NCBI RefSeq assembly: GCF_000764535.1
Contig: NZ_CP009571.1
Location: 620,001 to 684,000, forward strand
From: Sphingomonas taxi
GTDB taxonomy: Bacteria; Pseudomonadota; Alphaproteobacteria; Sphingomonadales; Sphingomonadaceae
DNA length: 64,000 bases
Direction of reading: 5' to 3'
The notes beneath the pieces were generated by a model that saw only the letters and a program-made list of their open reading frames with translations, was not told the origin of the DNA and did no database searches. Positions 18,985 to 28,567 of this stretch are shown here, one piece after another. The position numbers and the translations under genes are program-made. Position 1 is the stretch's first letter. Each line of letters begins with the position of its first letter.

Positions 18985-19869
18985 ATGTTCTCTGGTTCCA
19001 TCCCCGCTCTGGTCACGCCCTTCGCCGCCGACGGGGCCTTCGACGAAGCCGTCTATCGTGATCTTATAGACTGGCAGATCACCGAAGGATCGTCGGCGCT
19101 GGTCCCCTGCGGCACGACCGGCGAGGCGGCGACGCTGACCGCCGACGAGCATTTCGGCATCGTCCGCATCTGCGTCGATCAGGCGGCGGGCCGCGTGCCG
19201 GTAATCGCCGGCGCCGGCTCGAACGACACGCAGGTCGCCGCCGCCAACATCCGCCGCGCCAAGGAGGCGGGGGCCGACGCGGCATTGATGGTCCCGCCTT
19301 ATTACAACCGGCCGAGCCAGGAGGGCATCTACCAGCATTTCGCCCGGCTCGCCGAGCAGGCGGACCTGCCGATCGTCCTCTACAACGTGCCGGGTCGGAC
19401 GGTGACCGACATCCAGCCGGCGACGCTGGTGCGGATCGTCACCACCTTCCCCGACATCTTCGTCGCGGTGAAGGATGCGAGCGGCGCGATCGCGCGCGTC
19501 TCGGCGCATCGTGCCGGCTGCGGGCCGGACTTCGTCCAGCTTTCCGGCAACGACGATATGGCGCTGGCATTCAACGCGATGGGGGGCAGGGGGTGTATCT
19601 CGGTCTCCGCCAACGTCGCGCCGCGACTGTGCGCCGAATTCCAGGCGGCGTGTCAGGCGAGCGATTATGCCGCCGCGCTGGCGTTGCAGGACCGGCTGTA
19701 TCCGCTCCACGACGCTTTGTTCACCGATGCGTCGCCGGGGCCGGTGAAATACGCGATGACCCGCGTCCGGCCGGGCTTCCCGCAAGGCCTGCGTCTGCCG
19801 ATGACCTGGCCGTCGGAGGCGTCGCGCAACGCGGTCGATGCTGCGCTGGCGCACGCGGGACTCGTTTAA
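18985..19869 (+). CDS. dapA: 4-hydroxy-tetrahydrodipicolinate synthase
   Basis: DapA condenses pyruvate with aspartate semialdehyde in lysine and meso-diaminopimelate synthesis. The 294-residue length is normal. Motifs in order: [10 protein letters not shown] at the N terminus, [10 protein letters not shown] (pyruvate carboxylate contact, near residue 43), [21 protein letters not shown] with the catalytic Tyr (near 135), VAVKDASG with the Schiff-base Lys at 163, and LSGNDDMAL. The gene diverges from the lytic transglycosylase and is followed by a palindromic repeat and smpB; dapA next to smpB is a common order in Sphingomonadales. Confidence 0.97.
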   Translation: MFSGSIPALVTPFAADGAFDEAVYRDLIDWQITEGSSALVPCGTTGEAATLTADEHFGIVRICVDQAAGRVPVIAGAGSNDTQVAAANIRRAKEAGADAALMVPPYYNRPSQEGIYQHFARLAEQADLPIVLYNVPGRTVTDIQPATLVRIVTTFPDIFVAVKDASGAIARVSAHRAGCGPDFVQLSGNDDMALAFNAMGGRGCISVSANVAPRLCAEFQAACQASDYAAALALQDRLYPLHDALFTDASPGPVKYAMTRVRPGFPQGLRLPMTWPSEASRNAVDAALAHAGLV

Positions 19870-19891
19870 GCCGCTTCGTCACGCACCCATC

Positions 19892-19979
19892 CGTCACCCC
19901 GGCCTTCCGCCGGGGTCCCGCTTCTTGCGGTCTGCCGTACGGATGAACAGCGGGACCCCGGCGCAAGGCCGGGGTGACG
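19892..19979. repeat. Palindromic intergenic repeat, variant A
   Basis: Two 31-base arms (19892-19922 and 19949-19979) are inverted copies with one mismatch around a 26-base loop. Each arm starts CGTCACCCCGGCCTT and contains CCGGGGTCCCGCT. The outer CGTCACCCCGG matches the repeats at 55266-55374 and 62701-62809. It lies between dapA and smpB with no T run, so it is a REP-like element rather than a plain terminator. Confidence 0.85.
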
Positions 19980-20053
19980 ATAAGGGAAAGCCGGAATGTT
20001 ATAACTGCGACCCGCTTCCCCTTGCCCGCAACACCGCCTACATCGCCGGTCAC

Positions 20054-20536
20054 ATGTCGCGTCCCAAACCCGCCACCTTCGACAAGAAGAAGATCGTCGC
20101 CGAGAACCGCAAGGCCCGGTTCGAATATACCATCGATACCGTCTACGAGGCGGGGATCGCGCTGACCGGCACCGAGGTGAAGTCGCTGCGCTTCGGCGAG
20201 GGCAGCATCGCGGAAAGCTATGCCGAGGTGCGCGACGGCTCGGTCTGGCTGGTCAACGCCAACGTCCCCGAGTTCAGCCACGGCAACCGCTTCAACCACG
20301 AGGCCAAGCGCCCGCGCAAATTGCTGCTCCACGAACGCGAGATCAACAAGCTGCACGGCGCCGTCGCGCGCGAGGGGATGACGCTCGTCCCGCTCAGCGT
20401 CTATTTCAACGGCCGCGGCCGGGCGAAGGTGGAACTCGCGCTCGCCAAGGGCCGCAAGGACCACGACAAGCGCGCGGCGATCAAGGAGCGCGAATGGAAG
20501 CGCGAAGCCGGTCGCATCATGCGCGACCGCGGCTGA
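20054..20536 (+). CDS. smpB: SsrA-binding protein SmpB
   Basis: SmpB binds tmRNA and brings it to stalled ribosomes for trans-translation. The 160-residue length is normal. The OB-fold core is clear: [50 protein letters not shown] and [12 protein letters not shown]. The basic C-terminal tail ends [20 protein letters not shown] plus a short extension, as needed for ribosome decoding-centre contact. No ssrA gene was found in the window. Confidence 0.97.
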   Translation: MSRPKPATFDKKKIVAENRKARFEYTIDTVYEAGIALTGTEVKSLRFGEGSIAESYAEVRDGSVWLVNANVPEFSHGNRFNHEAKRPRKLLLHEREINKLHGAVAREGMTLVPLSVYFNGRGRAKVELALAKGRKDHDKRAAIKEREWKREAGRIMRDRG

Positions 20537-20556
20537 CCGGAGCGAACGCGCACCGC

Positions 20557-21108
20557 ATGTTCCAGAAAAGCGTCGCCTGGTGTCGTCGCAACATGCCGAC
20601 CCGCGAATCGATGGAATCGAACCGGCTGCTGCGGCCGGTCGCGCATCGCGTGATGGAGCCGGGCCTGTGGCGGTTCAACCGCCGCTCGGTGCCGCGTGGC
20701 GTCGCGCTCGGCATGGTCGCCGGCTTTCTCTTCCCGGTCGCGCAGATCGCGATCGCCGCGCTGTTCGCGCTGCCGTTTCGCGCCAACGTGCCCGTCGCGG
20801 CGCTCACCACCTTCATCACTAATCCGCTCACCACGCCCTTCCTGTGGTTCGTCGCCTATCGCATCGGCGCGTGGATCCTGCACAGCGATGCGCCGGCAAT
20901 CGTCCAGCCGGTGGCGGAGGCGACCGACTGGCTCCACCGCGTCACCGGCGCGCTCGGCTGGCTGTGGGACAAGGGGCCAGCGTTCGCGCTTGGCCTCGTC
21001 ATCCTGACCAGCGTCTGCGCGGGCCTCGGCTATGCACTCAGCGCATTCGGCTGGCGATTGTGGATCGCCCGCAAATGGCGTCATCGTCATGCGGCAAACC
21101 GGGTTTGA
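20557..21108 (+). CDS. DUF2062 domain membrane protein
   Basis: The product has 183 residues, 20 bases after smpB and probably co-transcribed. It has three or four hydrophobic helices: RGVALGMVAGFLFPVAQIAI, AALFALPFRANVPVAALTTF, NPLTTPFLWFVAYRIGAWIL, and ALGLVILTSVCAGLGYAL. The G..F..P...Q.-...R.N...A...T...NP.T.P pattern is typical of DUF2062. The short basic C-terminal end (ARKWRHRHAA) is cytoplasmic by the positive-inside rule. The function of the family is unknown. Confidence 0.9.
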   Translation: MFQKSVAWCRRNMPTRESMESNRLLRPVAHRVMEPGLWRFNRRSVPRGVALGMVAGFLFPVAQIAIAALFALPFRANVPVAALTTFITNPLTTPFLWFVAYRIGAWILHSDAPAIVQPVAEATDWLHRVTGALGWLWDKGPAFALGLVILTSVCAGLGYALSAFGWRLWIARKWRHRHAANRV

Positions 21109-21167
21109 CGGACGGCGGCAAGCCGGTACAACAGACATGATAACATTCGATACTATGGGGGATTTTG

Positions 21168-23231
21168 ATGCGTAAACAGGTACTTGGCGCCATTCTGCTC
21201 GCTTCGGCCGCATCCGGCGCGGTCTATGCGCAGACCGCCGCCCGTTCCGCCACGGCACCCGTCGTCACCAATGGCAAGCCGCAGCTCGGCGACTTCGGCG
21301 TCGACCTGACCGCGATGGACCGCAAGATCGCGCCCGGCGACGATTTCTACAATTACGTCAACGGCGCGTGGATGGCGCGGACTGAGATCCCCGCCGACAA
21401 GGCGAGCTGGGGCGGCTTCGGCATCCTGCGCGATTTGTCCGATACCCGCACCCGTGCGGTGATCGAGGGGGCGGCGGCCAATCCGGGCAGCGATCCCGTC
21501 GCTGCCAAGATCGGCGATACCTATGCGACCTTCATGGACGCCGCGGCGATCGAGGCGGCGGGCGCCACCCCGCTGAAGCCCTATCTCGCCAAGATCGCGG
21601 CGATCCGCTCGCAAAGCGATCTCGCCAAGGCGTTCGGCGAGGCGACGATGCACGGCATCGACGTGCCGGTCGGTGCCGGCATCGAACAGGACCTCAAGGA
21701 CAATACTGTCTACGCCGTCTATCTCGGCCAGGGCGGCCTCGGCCTGCCCGACCGCGATTACTATCTGAAGGACGACGCCAAGTTCGCCGAGGCGCGGACC
21801 AAATACGTCGCCTATATCGCCGACATGCTGCGGATGGCCGGCCAGCCCGATCCGCAGGGCTCGGCGCAGCGCATCTATGATCTCGAGAAGCAGATCGCGC
21901 AGGTCCATTGGGCGCGTGCCGAGCTGCGCGAGGTCGAGAAGGGCTATAACCCCGCGCAGGTCGCCGATCTCGCCACCAGTATGCCCGGCTTCGACTGGAA
22001 GGCGATGCTCGCCGCCCAGGGTCTTGGCGCGCAGTCCCGCGTGATTGTCGGCCAACCCTCGGCGCTGACCGGCATCGCCAAGATCGTCGCGGCGACGCCG
22101 CTGCCGGTGTGGCGCGAATATCTGGCGTTCCATACCATCTCGAACGCCGCGCCGCTGCTGTCGTCGAACTTCGTCAACGCGCAATTCGCCCTGTTCGGCA
22201 CGACGATCAACGGCACGCCGGAGCTCAAGCAGCGCTGGAAGCGCGGCGTCGATCTGGTCAACGGCAGCCTCGGCGAGGCGGTCGGCCAGATCTACGTGCA
22301 GAAATACTTCCCGCCCGAGGCGAAGGCCAAGGCCGACGAACTGGTCCGCAACCTGATCGCGGCGATGGACGCGCGCCTCGCCAAGCTCGAATGGATGGCG
22401 CCCGAGACGAAGGTGAAGGCGCGCGCCAAGCTCGCCGCCTTCACGCCCAAGATCGGCTATCCCGACAAGTTCCGCGACTATACCGCGCTGCGCGTCGTCA
22501 AGGGGGACGTGCTGGGCAATGCCGACCGCGTCGCCGAGTTCGAATACAACCGCCAGCTCAACAAGATCGGCAAGCCGGTCGACCGCAGCGAATGGTTCAT
22601 GACGCCGCAGACGGTCAACGCCTACGCCAACCCGCTGATGAACGAGGTCGTCTTCCCGGCCGCGATCCTCCAGCCGCCGTTCTTCGATCCCAATGCCGAT
22701 CCGGCGGTGAACTATGGCGCGATCGGCGCGGTGATCGGCCACGAGCTGAGCCATCACTTCGACGATCAGGGCCGTAAGTTCGACCCCAAGGGCAATTTCG
22801 CCGATTGGTGGACGCCCGCCGACGTCCAGCGCTTCACCGCGCTGACCGACAAGGTCGTCGCGCAATATGGCGCCTACGAACCGATCCCGGGCAGCCACGT
22901 CAACGGCAAGCTGACGCTCGGCGAGAACATGGCCGATCTCGCCGGCATCAACGTCGCCTACGACGCCTACAAGCTGTCTCTCAAGGGCAAGAAGCCGCCG
23001 GTGCTCGACGGGTTCACGGGCGACCAGCGCTTCTTCATGGGCTTCGGCCAGGTCTGGCAGACCAAGGCGCGCGAGGCGTCGATCAAGAACCAGCTCACCA
23101 CCGATCCGCATACGCCGGGCCAGTGGCGCGCCTATGTGGTCCGCAACCTCGACGCCTGGTATCCGGCGTTCGACGTGAAGCCGGGGCAGAAATATTATCT
23201 CGCCCCCGCCGACCGCATCAAGATCTGGTAA
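21168..23231 (+). CDS. Exported M13 family metallopeptidase (neprilysin-like), copy 1
   Basis: The product has 687 residues, with a signal peptide ending AVYAQ. The M13 N-terminal helical domain begins DDFYNYVNGAWM. The catalytic domain has VNAYANPLMNEVVFPAAIL, the zinc motif GHELSHHFDDQG near residue 525 (HExxH), GENMADLAG with the third zinc ligand Glu, and DPHTPGQWRAYVVRNLDAWY near the end, with a C-terminal IKIW. The enzyme should cleave short peptides in the periplasm or at the cell surface. The start follows GGGGGA. A perfect terminator hairpin separates it from its tandem paralogue. Confidence 0.95.
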   Translation: MRKQVLGAILLASAASGAVYAQTAARSATAPVVTNGKPQLGDFGVDLTAMDRKIAPGDDFYNYVNGAWMARTEIPADKASWGGFGILRDLSDTRTRAVIEGAAANPGSDPVAAKIGDTYATFMDAAAIEAAGATPLKPYLAKIAAIRSQSDLAKAFGEATMHGIDVPVGAGIEQDLKDNTVYAVYLGQGGLGLPDRDYYLKDDAKFAEARTKYVAYIADMLRMAGQPDPQGSAQRIYDLEKQIAQVHWARAELREVEKGYNPAQVADLATSMPGFDWKAMLAAQGLGAQSRVIVGQPSALTGIAKIVAATPLPVWREYLAFHTISNAAPLLSSNFVNAQFALFGTTINGTPELKQRWKRGVDLVNGSLGEAVGQIYVQKYFPPEAKAKADELVRNLIAAMDARLAKLEWMAPETKVKARAKLAAFTPKIGYPDKFRDYTALRVVKGDVLGNADRVAEFEYNRQLNKIGKPVDRSEWFMTPQTVNAYANPLMNEVVFPAAILQPPFFDPNADPAVNYGAIGAVIGHELSHHFDDQGRKFDPKGNFADWWTPADVQRFTALTDKVVAQYGAYEPIPGSHVNGKLTLGENMADLAGINVAYDAYKLSLKGKKPPVLDGFTGDQRFFMGFGQVWQTKAREASIKNQLTTDPHTPGQWRAYVVRNLDAWYPAFDVKPGQKYYLAPADRIKIW

Positions 23232-23243
23232 TTACGTTTTTAT

Positions 23244-23285
23244 CCGCCGCCCGCTCCCCGTCGAGCGGGCGGCGGTTTCGTTTTC
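23244..23285 (+). terminator. Terminator between the two M13 peptidase genes
   Basis: CCGCCGCCCGCTC (23244-23256) pairs perfectly with GAGCGGGCGGCGG (23263-23275) around a 6-base loop, followed by TTTCGTTTTC. It reaches almost to the ribosome binding site of the next gene (start 23296). Confidence 0.85.
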
Positions 23286-23295
23286 GGGAGCTTGC

Positions 23296-25320
23296 ATGAA
23301 GTCCTTCCTCCTCGCCGGTCTGCTCGGCGCCTCGGCGCTCGCCGGCATCGTCCACGCGCAGAACGCGCCCGCACCCGCCGCACCATCGGGCAAGCCCGAA
23401 CTCGGCACCTACGGCTTCGACACCGCCGGCATGAACACCGCGGTCGCGCCGGGCGACGATTTCTACGATTATGCCAACGGCACCTGGGCGAAGACCACGG
23501 CGATCCCCGCCGACAAGTCGAGCTTCGGCGCGTTCGACGTGCTCGCCGACCGCTCGCGCGACCGTACCCGCGGCATCCTCGAAGCCGCCGCCAAGACCAG
23601 CGGGTCGAAGATCGGCACCGCTTATGCGACCTATCTCGACACCGCGGGAATCGAAAAGAAGGGCCTTGCCCCGATCAAGCCGTGGCTCGCCGAGATCAAG
23701 GCGGTGACCAAGGCGAACTATCCGACGCTGATCGCCAAGGCGGCGAGGCAGGGCGTCGGCACGCCCTTCGGCACCGGCGTCGGCCAGGACGCCAAGAACC
23801 CCGAAGTCTATATCGTCGGGGTTCGTCAGGCCGGCCTCGGCCTGCCCGATCGCGATTATTACCTCGACGCCAAGAACGCCAAGGAGAAGGCGGGCTATGA
23901 GGCGCATATCGCGAAGATGTTCACCCTCGCCGGCGAGCGCGATGCGGCGGCGCGCGCGAAGGCGCTGGTCGATTTCGAGACGCAGATCGCGCAGGTGAGC
24001 TGGACGCGGATCGACAGCCGCGACGCCAACAAGACCTATAACAAGACCAATGTCGCCGATCTGGCGCGCAGCGCGCCGGGTTTCGACTTCGTCACTTACC
24101 TGAAGGCGCTCGGCACGCCGGTCGACAGCCTCAACGTCAGCCAGCCGTCGGCGATCGCCGGCATCGCCAGACTGATCGCCGATGCTCCGGTCGCGGTGTT
24201 GCAGGATCAACTGCTGATCCGCAGCCTCGACAATTATGCCGACGTGCTGCCTGCTGCCTTCGATCAGGAGCAATTCGCCTTCTACGGCACGTTGCTCTCG
24301 GGCACGCCGCAGCAGGAGGAGCGCTGGAAGCGCGCGGTCGGCTTCACCAGTGGCGCGCTGTCCGACGAGGTCAGCAAGGTCTATGTCGCGCAATATTTCC
24401 CGCCCGAGACCAAGGCGGCGGCGGACAGCCTCGTCAAGAACGTGTTGGCGGCGATGGGCACGCGCATCGACAAGCTTGACTGGATGGCGCCCGAAACCAA
24501 GGTCAAGGCGCATGCCAAGCTCGCTGCCTTCACCCCCAAGATCGGCTATCCCGATCGCTGGCGCGATTATTCGGCGCTGAAGATCGTCGCCGGCGACGCC
24601 TTCGGCAACGAGCGTCGCAGCGCGGAATGGCGCTACGCCTATAACATCGGCCATCTCGGCAAGCCGTTGCAGCGCTGGGAATGGGGCATGACGCCGATGA
24701 CGGTCAACGCTTATGCCAATTTCGGCATGGTCGAGATCGTCTTTCCCGCCGCGATCCTGCAACCGCCGTTCTTCGACCCCAACGCCGATCCGGCGGTCAA
24801 TTACGGCGGCATCGGCGCGGTGATCGGCCACGAACTGAGCCACCATTTCGACGATCAGGGCTCGAAATACGACGCCAAGGGCCAACTCACCGACTGGTGG
24901 ACGCCGCAGGACGTGGCGCGGTTCAAGGCGCTCACCGGCAAGCTCGTCGCGCAATATGACGCCTATGAACCGCTGCCCGGCATGCACGTGAAGGGCGCGC
25001 TGACGCTCGGCGAGAACACCGCCGATCTCGCCGGCCTGTCGGTCGCCTATGACGCGTACAAGACGTCGCTGGGCGGCCGCGCGGCACCGGTGATCGACGG
25101 CATGACCGGCGACCAGCGTTTCTATCTTGGCTGGGCGCAGGTCTGGCGCCGCAATTATCGCGAGGCCAATCTCAAGCAGCGGCTGATGACCGATCCGCAC
25201 AGCCCGTCGCAGCAGCGCACCTGGGTCGTCCGCAACCTCGACCCCTGGTATGCCGCCTACAAGCCGGCACCGACCGGCAAGATCGTCCTGCCGCCCGAAC
25301 AGCGCGTGCGCATCTGGTAG
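23296..25320 (+). CDS. Exported M13 family metallopeptidase (neprilysin-like), copy 2
   Basis: The product has 674 residues, with a signal peptide (SFLLAGLLGASALAGIVHAQ). It shares the whole layout of copy 1: DDFYDYANGTWAKT, TVNAYANFGMVEIVFPAAIL, the zinc motif GHELSHHFDDQG, GENTADLAG and PHSPSQQRTWVVRNLDPWYA, ending VRIW. All catalytic residues are kept. The two genes are tandem duplicates that have diverged mainly in the N-terminal helical half. The terminator before it implies that at least part of its expression is independent, although a promoter in the 64-base gap would have to overlap the hairpin. Confidence 0.95.
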   Translation: MKSFLLAGLLGASALAGIVHAQNAPAPAAPSGKPELGTYGFDTAGMNTAVAPGDDFYDYANGTWAKTTAIPADKSSFGAFDVLADRSRDRTRGILEAAAKTSGSKIGTAYATYLDTAGIEKKGLAPIKPWLAEIKAVTKANYPTLIAKAARQGVGTPFGTGVGQDAKNPEVYIVGVRQAGLGLPDRDYYLDAKNAKEKAGYEAHIAKMFTLAGERDAAARAKALVDFETQIAQVSWTRIDSRDANKTYNKTNVADLARSAPGFDFVTYLKALGTPVDSLNVSQPSAIAGIARLIADAPVAVLQDQLLIRSLDNYADVLPAAFDQEQFAFYGTLLSGTPQQEERWKRAVGFTSGALSDEVSKVYVAQYFPPETKAAADSLVKNVLAAMGTRIDKLDWMAPETKVKAHAKLAAFTPKIGYPDRWRDYSALKIVAGDAFGNERRSAEWRYAYNIGHLGKPLQRWEWGMTPMTVNAYANFGMVEIVFPAAILQPPFFDPNADPAVNYGGIGAVIGHELSHHFDDQGSKYDAKGQLTDWWTPQDVARFKALTGKLVAQYDAYEPLPGMHVKGALTLGENTADLAGLSVAYDAYKTSLGGRAAPVIDGMTGDQRFYLGWAQVWRRNYREANLKQRLMTDPHSPSQQRTWVVRNLDPWYAAYKPAPTGKIVLPPEQRVRIW

Positions 25321-25330
25321 CTGCGTCCTG

Positions 25331-25415
25331 CCCCGCCATGCCGCAACGACGGCATGGCGGGGTGTCGTAAGGGCAGGGGGCCGGCGGGCCGCCACGAGCG
25401 GGCGGCCCGCCGGCC
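25331..25415. repeat. Two adjacent perfect GC-rich hairpins
   Basis: CCCCGCCATGCCG (25331-25343) pairs with CGGCATGGCGGGG (25350-25362). After 16 bases, GGCCGGCGGGCCGCC (25379-25393) pairs with GGCGGCCCGCCGGCC (25401-25415). Neither is followed by a T run. They lie between the second M13 gene and cckA and may stabilise an mRNA end or stop transcription in another way. Confidence 0.7.
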
Positions 25416-25530
25416 GGGACATTTGGCCAATGCCAAACAGGAACCAATACGCCGCAACGGCTTACTCCTGCGCCGGACTGCTACCAATCGCTTGACCTGA
25501 CCGGCCCGATCCCGCGATGACGGCGCGGAG

Positions 25531-27906
25531 ATGGCCTCGTCCCCGATCCTCGATAACCCCACCCGCACCGCCGCGTTGATCGCCGGCGTGATCACGCTTG
25601 CCGCGGCGGCACTGATCCTCGCCGTCGTCGGCAGCCTCGTCGCCGCGGCGGGGTTCTTCGCGGTCGGGATCATTGCCGCCGGCATGGTCTTCGCCTGGCG
25701 CCTGCTGACCCCGCAACACGCCGGCGAGGCGCGCGCGGTCGACTGGGAGTTCACCCGTGCCGTCGCGCAGGCGAGCAGCGACGCCGTGGCGATCACGGAC
25801 CGCGCCGGTCGGCTGGTCTGCGCCAACGACGCCTATGAGGCGCTGTTCGCCGGCTTCCCGACCCCGCCCGGCCTGCCGCTCGACAATGACGGCGTCGCCC
25901 TGCTCGGCAATGCCGGCCGCATCGCCTGGCGCGAGGGCAATGGCGTCGTCCGCAATCTCCAGGTCGGCGTCCACCGCGTCTGCGCGCGCATCACCCGCGC
26001 CGGCGACGAAGGCGACATGCTCGTCTGGCGCTTCAGCGTGACCGAAGAGCAGGACGTCGCCGCCTCGACCGAGGCGCTGATCGAGGGGGCGACCGGCGAT
26101 CGCCTCGGCGGTGCCGGCGTGATGGCGGCGCTGATCTGCCCCGATGGCCGCGTCCGCGCCGCCAACCGGGTGCTGGCCCAGCGCGCGCTCGGCGGCGGCG
26201 AGCGGCTGGAGGGGCGCGACTTTGCGCGATTGCTGATCACCGACAGCCGCGGCCTCGTCCGCTTCGAACGCGAGGGGCTCGACGGCACGCCGCTGCGCGT
26301 CGTCCAGATCCCCTTCATGGATTCGGAGGACGCCCCGGTGCTCGTCGCGCTGCTCGACGACGAGGACAGCGCGCCGGCGATCGGCGCCTCGGCCTCGGCG
26401 CATGTGCGCAGCCTCGTCAGCCTGATGCCGTTCGGCATGGCGCTCGTCGACCGCGAGGGCAAGTTCCTGCAGATGAACGACGCCTTCATCCGCGCCGCGG
26501 GTGTCGAGCCGAAGGCGCCGCCGCTCTACCCGGGCGATCTCGTCGTGCGCGAGGACAAGGCCGCGGTCGCCGATGCGATCCGCCGCTTCGCCGGCGGCGC
26601 GACGCATTCCTCCGACATGGCGGTCCGCCTCAAGAGCCATCCCGACGAGCCCGTCGCGCTCACCATCGCCGGCGCGCGCGGGCTCGGCGATGCCGCGGTG
26701 CTGCTCAGCCTCAAGGACAATAGCGAGGAGAGCCGCCTCAAGCGCGAGGTGGCGCAGGCGACGAAGATGCAGGCGGTCGGCCAGCTCGCCGGTGGCGTCG
26801 CGCACGACTTCAACAACATCCTGACCGCGATCATCGGCCATTGCGACCTGATGATGATGCGCCATTCGCCCGGCGACAGCGATTACGACGATATCCAGCA
26901 GATCCGCACCAATTCGAACCGCGCCGCCAGCCTGACCCGCCAGTTGCTCGCGTTCAGTCGCCAGCAGACGCTGCGGCCGCAGACGCTGCAACTGCCCGAC
27001 GTCGTCGCCGAGGTTTCCAACCTGCTCAAGCGGCTGATGGGCGAACAGATCCGCCTCGACGTCACCCACGGGCGCAACCTCGGGGCGGTGCGCGCCGATC
27101 CGGGCCAGCTCGAACAGGTCGTCGTCAATCTCGCCGTCAACGCCCGTGACGCGATGCTCGCGCATAATCCGGGCGGCGGCGGCACGCTGACCATCCAGAC
27201 CAAGTCGGTCACCGCCACCGAGGTGCGTGCGATGGCGTCCGACATCCTGCCCGTCGCCGATTATACCGCGCTGGTGGTGAGCGACGAGGGCGGCGGCATT
27301 CCCCCGGAGATCCTGCCCAAGATCTTCGAACCCTTCTTCACCACCAAGGAGGTCGGCAAGGGCACCGGCCTCGGCCTGTCGACCGTCTACGGCATCGTCA
27401 AGCAATCGGGCGGCTGGATCTTCGCCGAATCGAAACCGGGCCAGGGCGCGACCTTCACCATGTACCTGCCGGTCCATGCCGCCGGCACCGTCAGCCGCGT
27501 CCCCGCCTCGCGGCCGAGCCCCAAGCCGGTCGAGATGTGGGGCACCGGCACGATCCTGCTCGTCGAGGACGAAGGCATGGTCCGCGCCGTCGCCGAACGC
27601 GCGCTGACCCGCCAGGGCTATACCGTGATGACCGCGGAGAATGGCGAGGCGGCGCTCGAACTGCTCGACCGCAACGGCCGCCCCGACCTGTTGATCAGCG
27701 ACGTGGTGATGCCGACGATGGACGGCCCGACCATGGTCCGCCACGCCCGCGACCGCTATCCCGATCTGCCGATCATCTTCATGTCGGGCTATGCCGAGGA
27801 GCAATTGCGCCGCTCGATCGACCTCGACAACGTCGCCTTCCTGCCCAAACCGTTCAGCGTGCAGCAGCTTGCCGAGGCGGCGAGGGACGTGCTGGTTGGA
27901 CGCTGA
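25531..27906 (+). CDS. cckA: Cell-cycle hybrid histidine kinase CckA
   Basis: CckA phosphorylates ChpT, which controls CtrA and CpdR in Alphaproteobacteria, and switches between kinase and phosphatase. The product has 791 residues: two membrane helices (about residues 12-55), PAS-like sensor domains (about 70-400), HisKA with the phosphoacceptor His425 in [20 protein letters not shown], the family hallmark [15 protein letters not shown], a HATPase with [19 protein letters not shown] and [18 protein letters not shown], and a C-terminal receiver with Asp724 in [13 protein letters not shown] and Lys in FLPKPF. All catalytic residues are intact. It has a short gap to a lone receiver gene. Confidence 0.94.
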   Translation: MASSPILDNPTRTAALIAGVITLAAAALILAVVGSLVAAAGFFAVGIIAAGMVFAWRLLTPQHAGEARAVDWEFTRAVAQASSDAVAITDRAGRLVCANDAYEALFAGFPTPPGLPLDNDGVALLGNAGRIAWREGNGVVRNLQVGVHRVCARITRAGDEGDMLVWRFSVTEEQDVAASTEALIEGATGDRLGGAGVMAALICPDGRVRAANRVLAQRALGGGERLEGRDFARLLITDSRGLVRFEREGLDGTPLRVVQIPFMDSEDAPVLVALLDDEDSAPAIGASASAHVRSLVSLMPFGMALVDREGKFLQMNDAFIRAAGVEPKAPPLYPGDLVVREDKAAVADAIRRFAGGATHSSDMAVRLKSHPDEPVALTIAGARGLGDAAVLLSLKDNSEESRLKREVAQATKMQAVGQLAGGVAHDFNNILTAIIGHCDLMMMRHSPGDSDYDDIQQIRTNSNRAASLTRQLLAFSRQQTLRPQTLQLPDVVAEVSNLLKRLMGEQIRLDVTHGRNLGAVRADPGQLEQVVVNLAVNARDAMLAHNPGGGGTLTIQTKSVTATEVRAMASDILPVADYTALVVSDEGGGIPPEILPKIFEPFFTTKEVGKGTGLGLSTVYGIVKQSGGWIFAESKPGQGATFTMYLPVHAAGTVSRVPASRPSPKPVEMWGTGTILLVEDEGMVRAVAERALTRQGYTVMTAENGEAALELLDRNGRPDLLISDVVMPTMDGPTMVRHARDRYPDLPIIFMSGYAEEQLRRSIDLDNVAFLPKPFSVQQLAEAARDVLVGR

Positions 27907-27988
27907 TCGCGGGTTCGCCGCCGGAACGGGACACCGCGCGCGAAATCATATGTTGGCATTGCACAATGACCGCGGGTAAGGGCGCGGG

Positions 27989-28339
27989 ATGGCTTCTCCT
28001 ACGCAGATCCTCATCGTCGAGGATGAACCCCTCATTGCGATGATGCTCGAGGATTTCCTCGAGGTCCTGGACAAGACGTCCGCCGGCACCGTCGACACGG
28101 TCGCCGGTGCGCTGGCGCGGGTCGAGGACGGCGGCATCGACGCCGCGATCCTCGACGTCAACCTGCGCGGCGGCGAGAAGAGCACGCCGATCGCCGAAGC
28201 GTTGGCGGCGCGCGACATCCCCTTCATCTTCGCCACCGGCGGCAGCGACGACAGCGTCGACGCGCAGTTCCGCGACCGGCCGGTGCTGCAGAAGCCGTTC
28301 ACGATGGACGGCGTGGCGAAGGCCCTCGAAGCGCTCTAA
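27989..28339 (+). CDS. Single-domain response regulator
   Basis: The product has 116 residues, almost exactly one receiver domain with no output domain. It has the acidic pair in ILIVEDEPLIAMML, phosphoacceptor Asp56 in AAILDVNLRGGE, a Thr in IFATGG and Lys102 in LQKPF. Lone receivers act as phosphate sinks or intermediates, or bind a partner protein. It lies 82 bases after cckA on the same strand, so a link to that phosphorelay is possible but not shown. It does not resemble CpdR or DivK closely at the sequence level visible here. Confidence 0.9.
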   Translation: MASPTQILIVEDEPLIAMMLEDFLEVLDKTSAGTVDTVAGALARVEDGGIDAAILDVNLRGGEKSTPIAEALAARDIPFIFATGGSDDSVDAQFRDRPVLQKPFTMDGVAKALEAL

Positions 28340-28367
28340 AGCGGGGCCTCTGCCAAATCCTGCCAGT

Positions 28368-28456
28368 GCTCCCGCGCAGGCGGGAGCCCAGGAGTCGCGT
28401 GCGCTACCGAACGTTTCTCTGTTTGGGTCCGTGTTCCCGCGTTCGCGGGAACACGG
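28368..28456. repeat. Pair of GGGAGC/GGGAAC hairpins, intergenic repeat variant D
   Basis: GCTCCCGC-GCAG-GCGGGAGC (28368-28387) is followed by CCGTGTTCCCGCG-TT-CGCGGGAACACGG (28429-28456), a 13-base stem with a 2-base loop. Paired elements of this type are recurrent in sphingomonad intergenic DNA, to my recollection. Neither has a T run. It fills most of the gap between the receiver gene and the SDR gene. Confidence 0.65.
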
Positions 28457-28567
28457 GCAGGCGATCGCGCGAAGCGACAGGTGCGCCCCCGCGCATGACG
28501 CATTTGTCACCGGAACGAAGGCCCTGCGGATCGCATTGACGGTCCAGGCTTTCAGGAGGGAACAGGC

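Noticed and set aside
25379..25415. Rho-independent terminator after the second M13 gene
   Set aside because: The stems are perfect, but no T run follows either one; it is recorded as a repeat instead.
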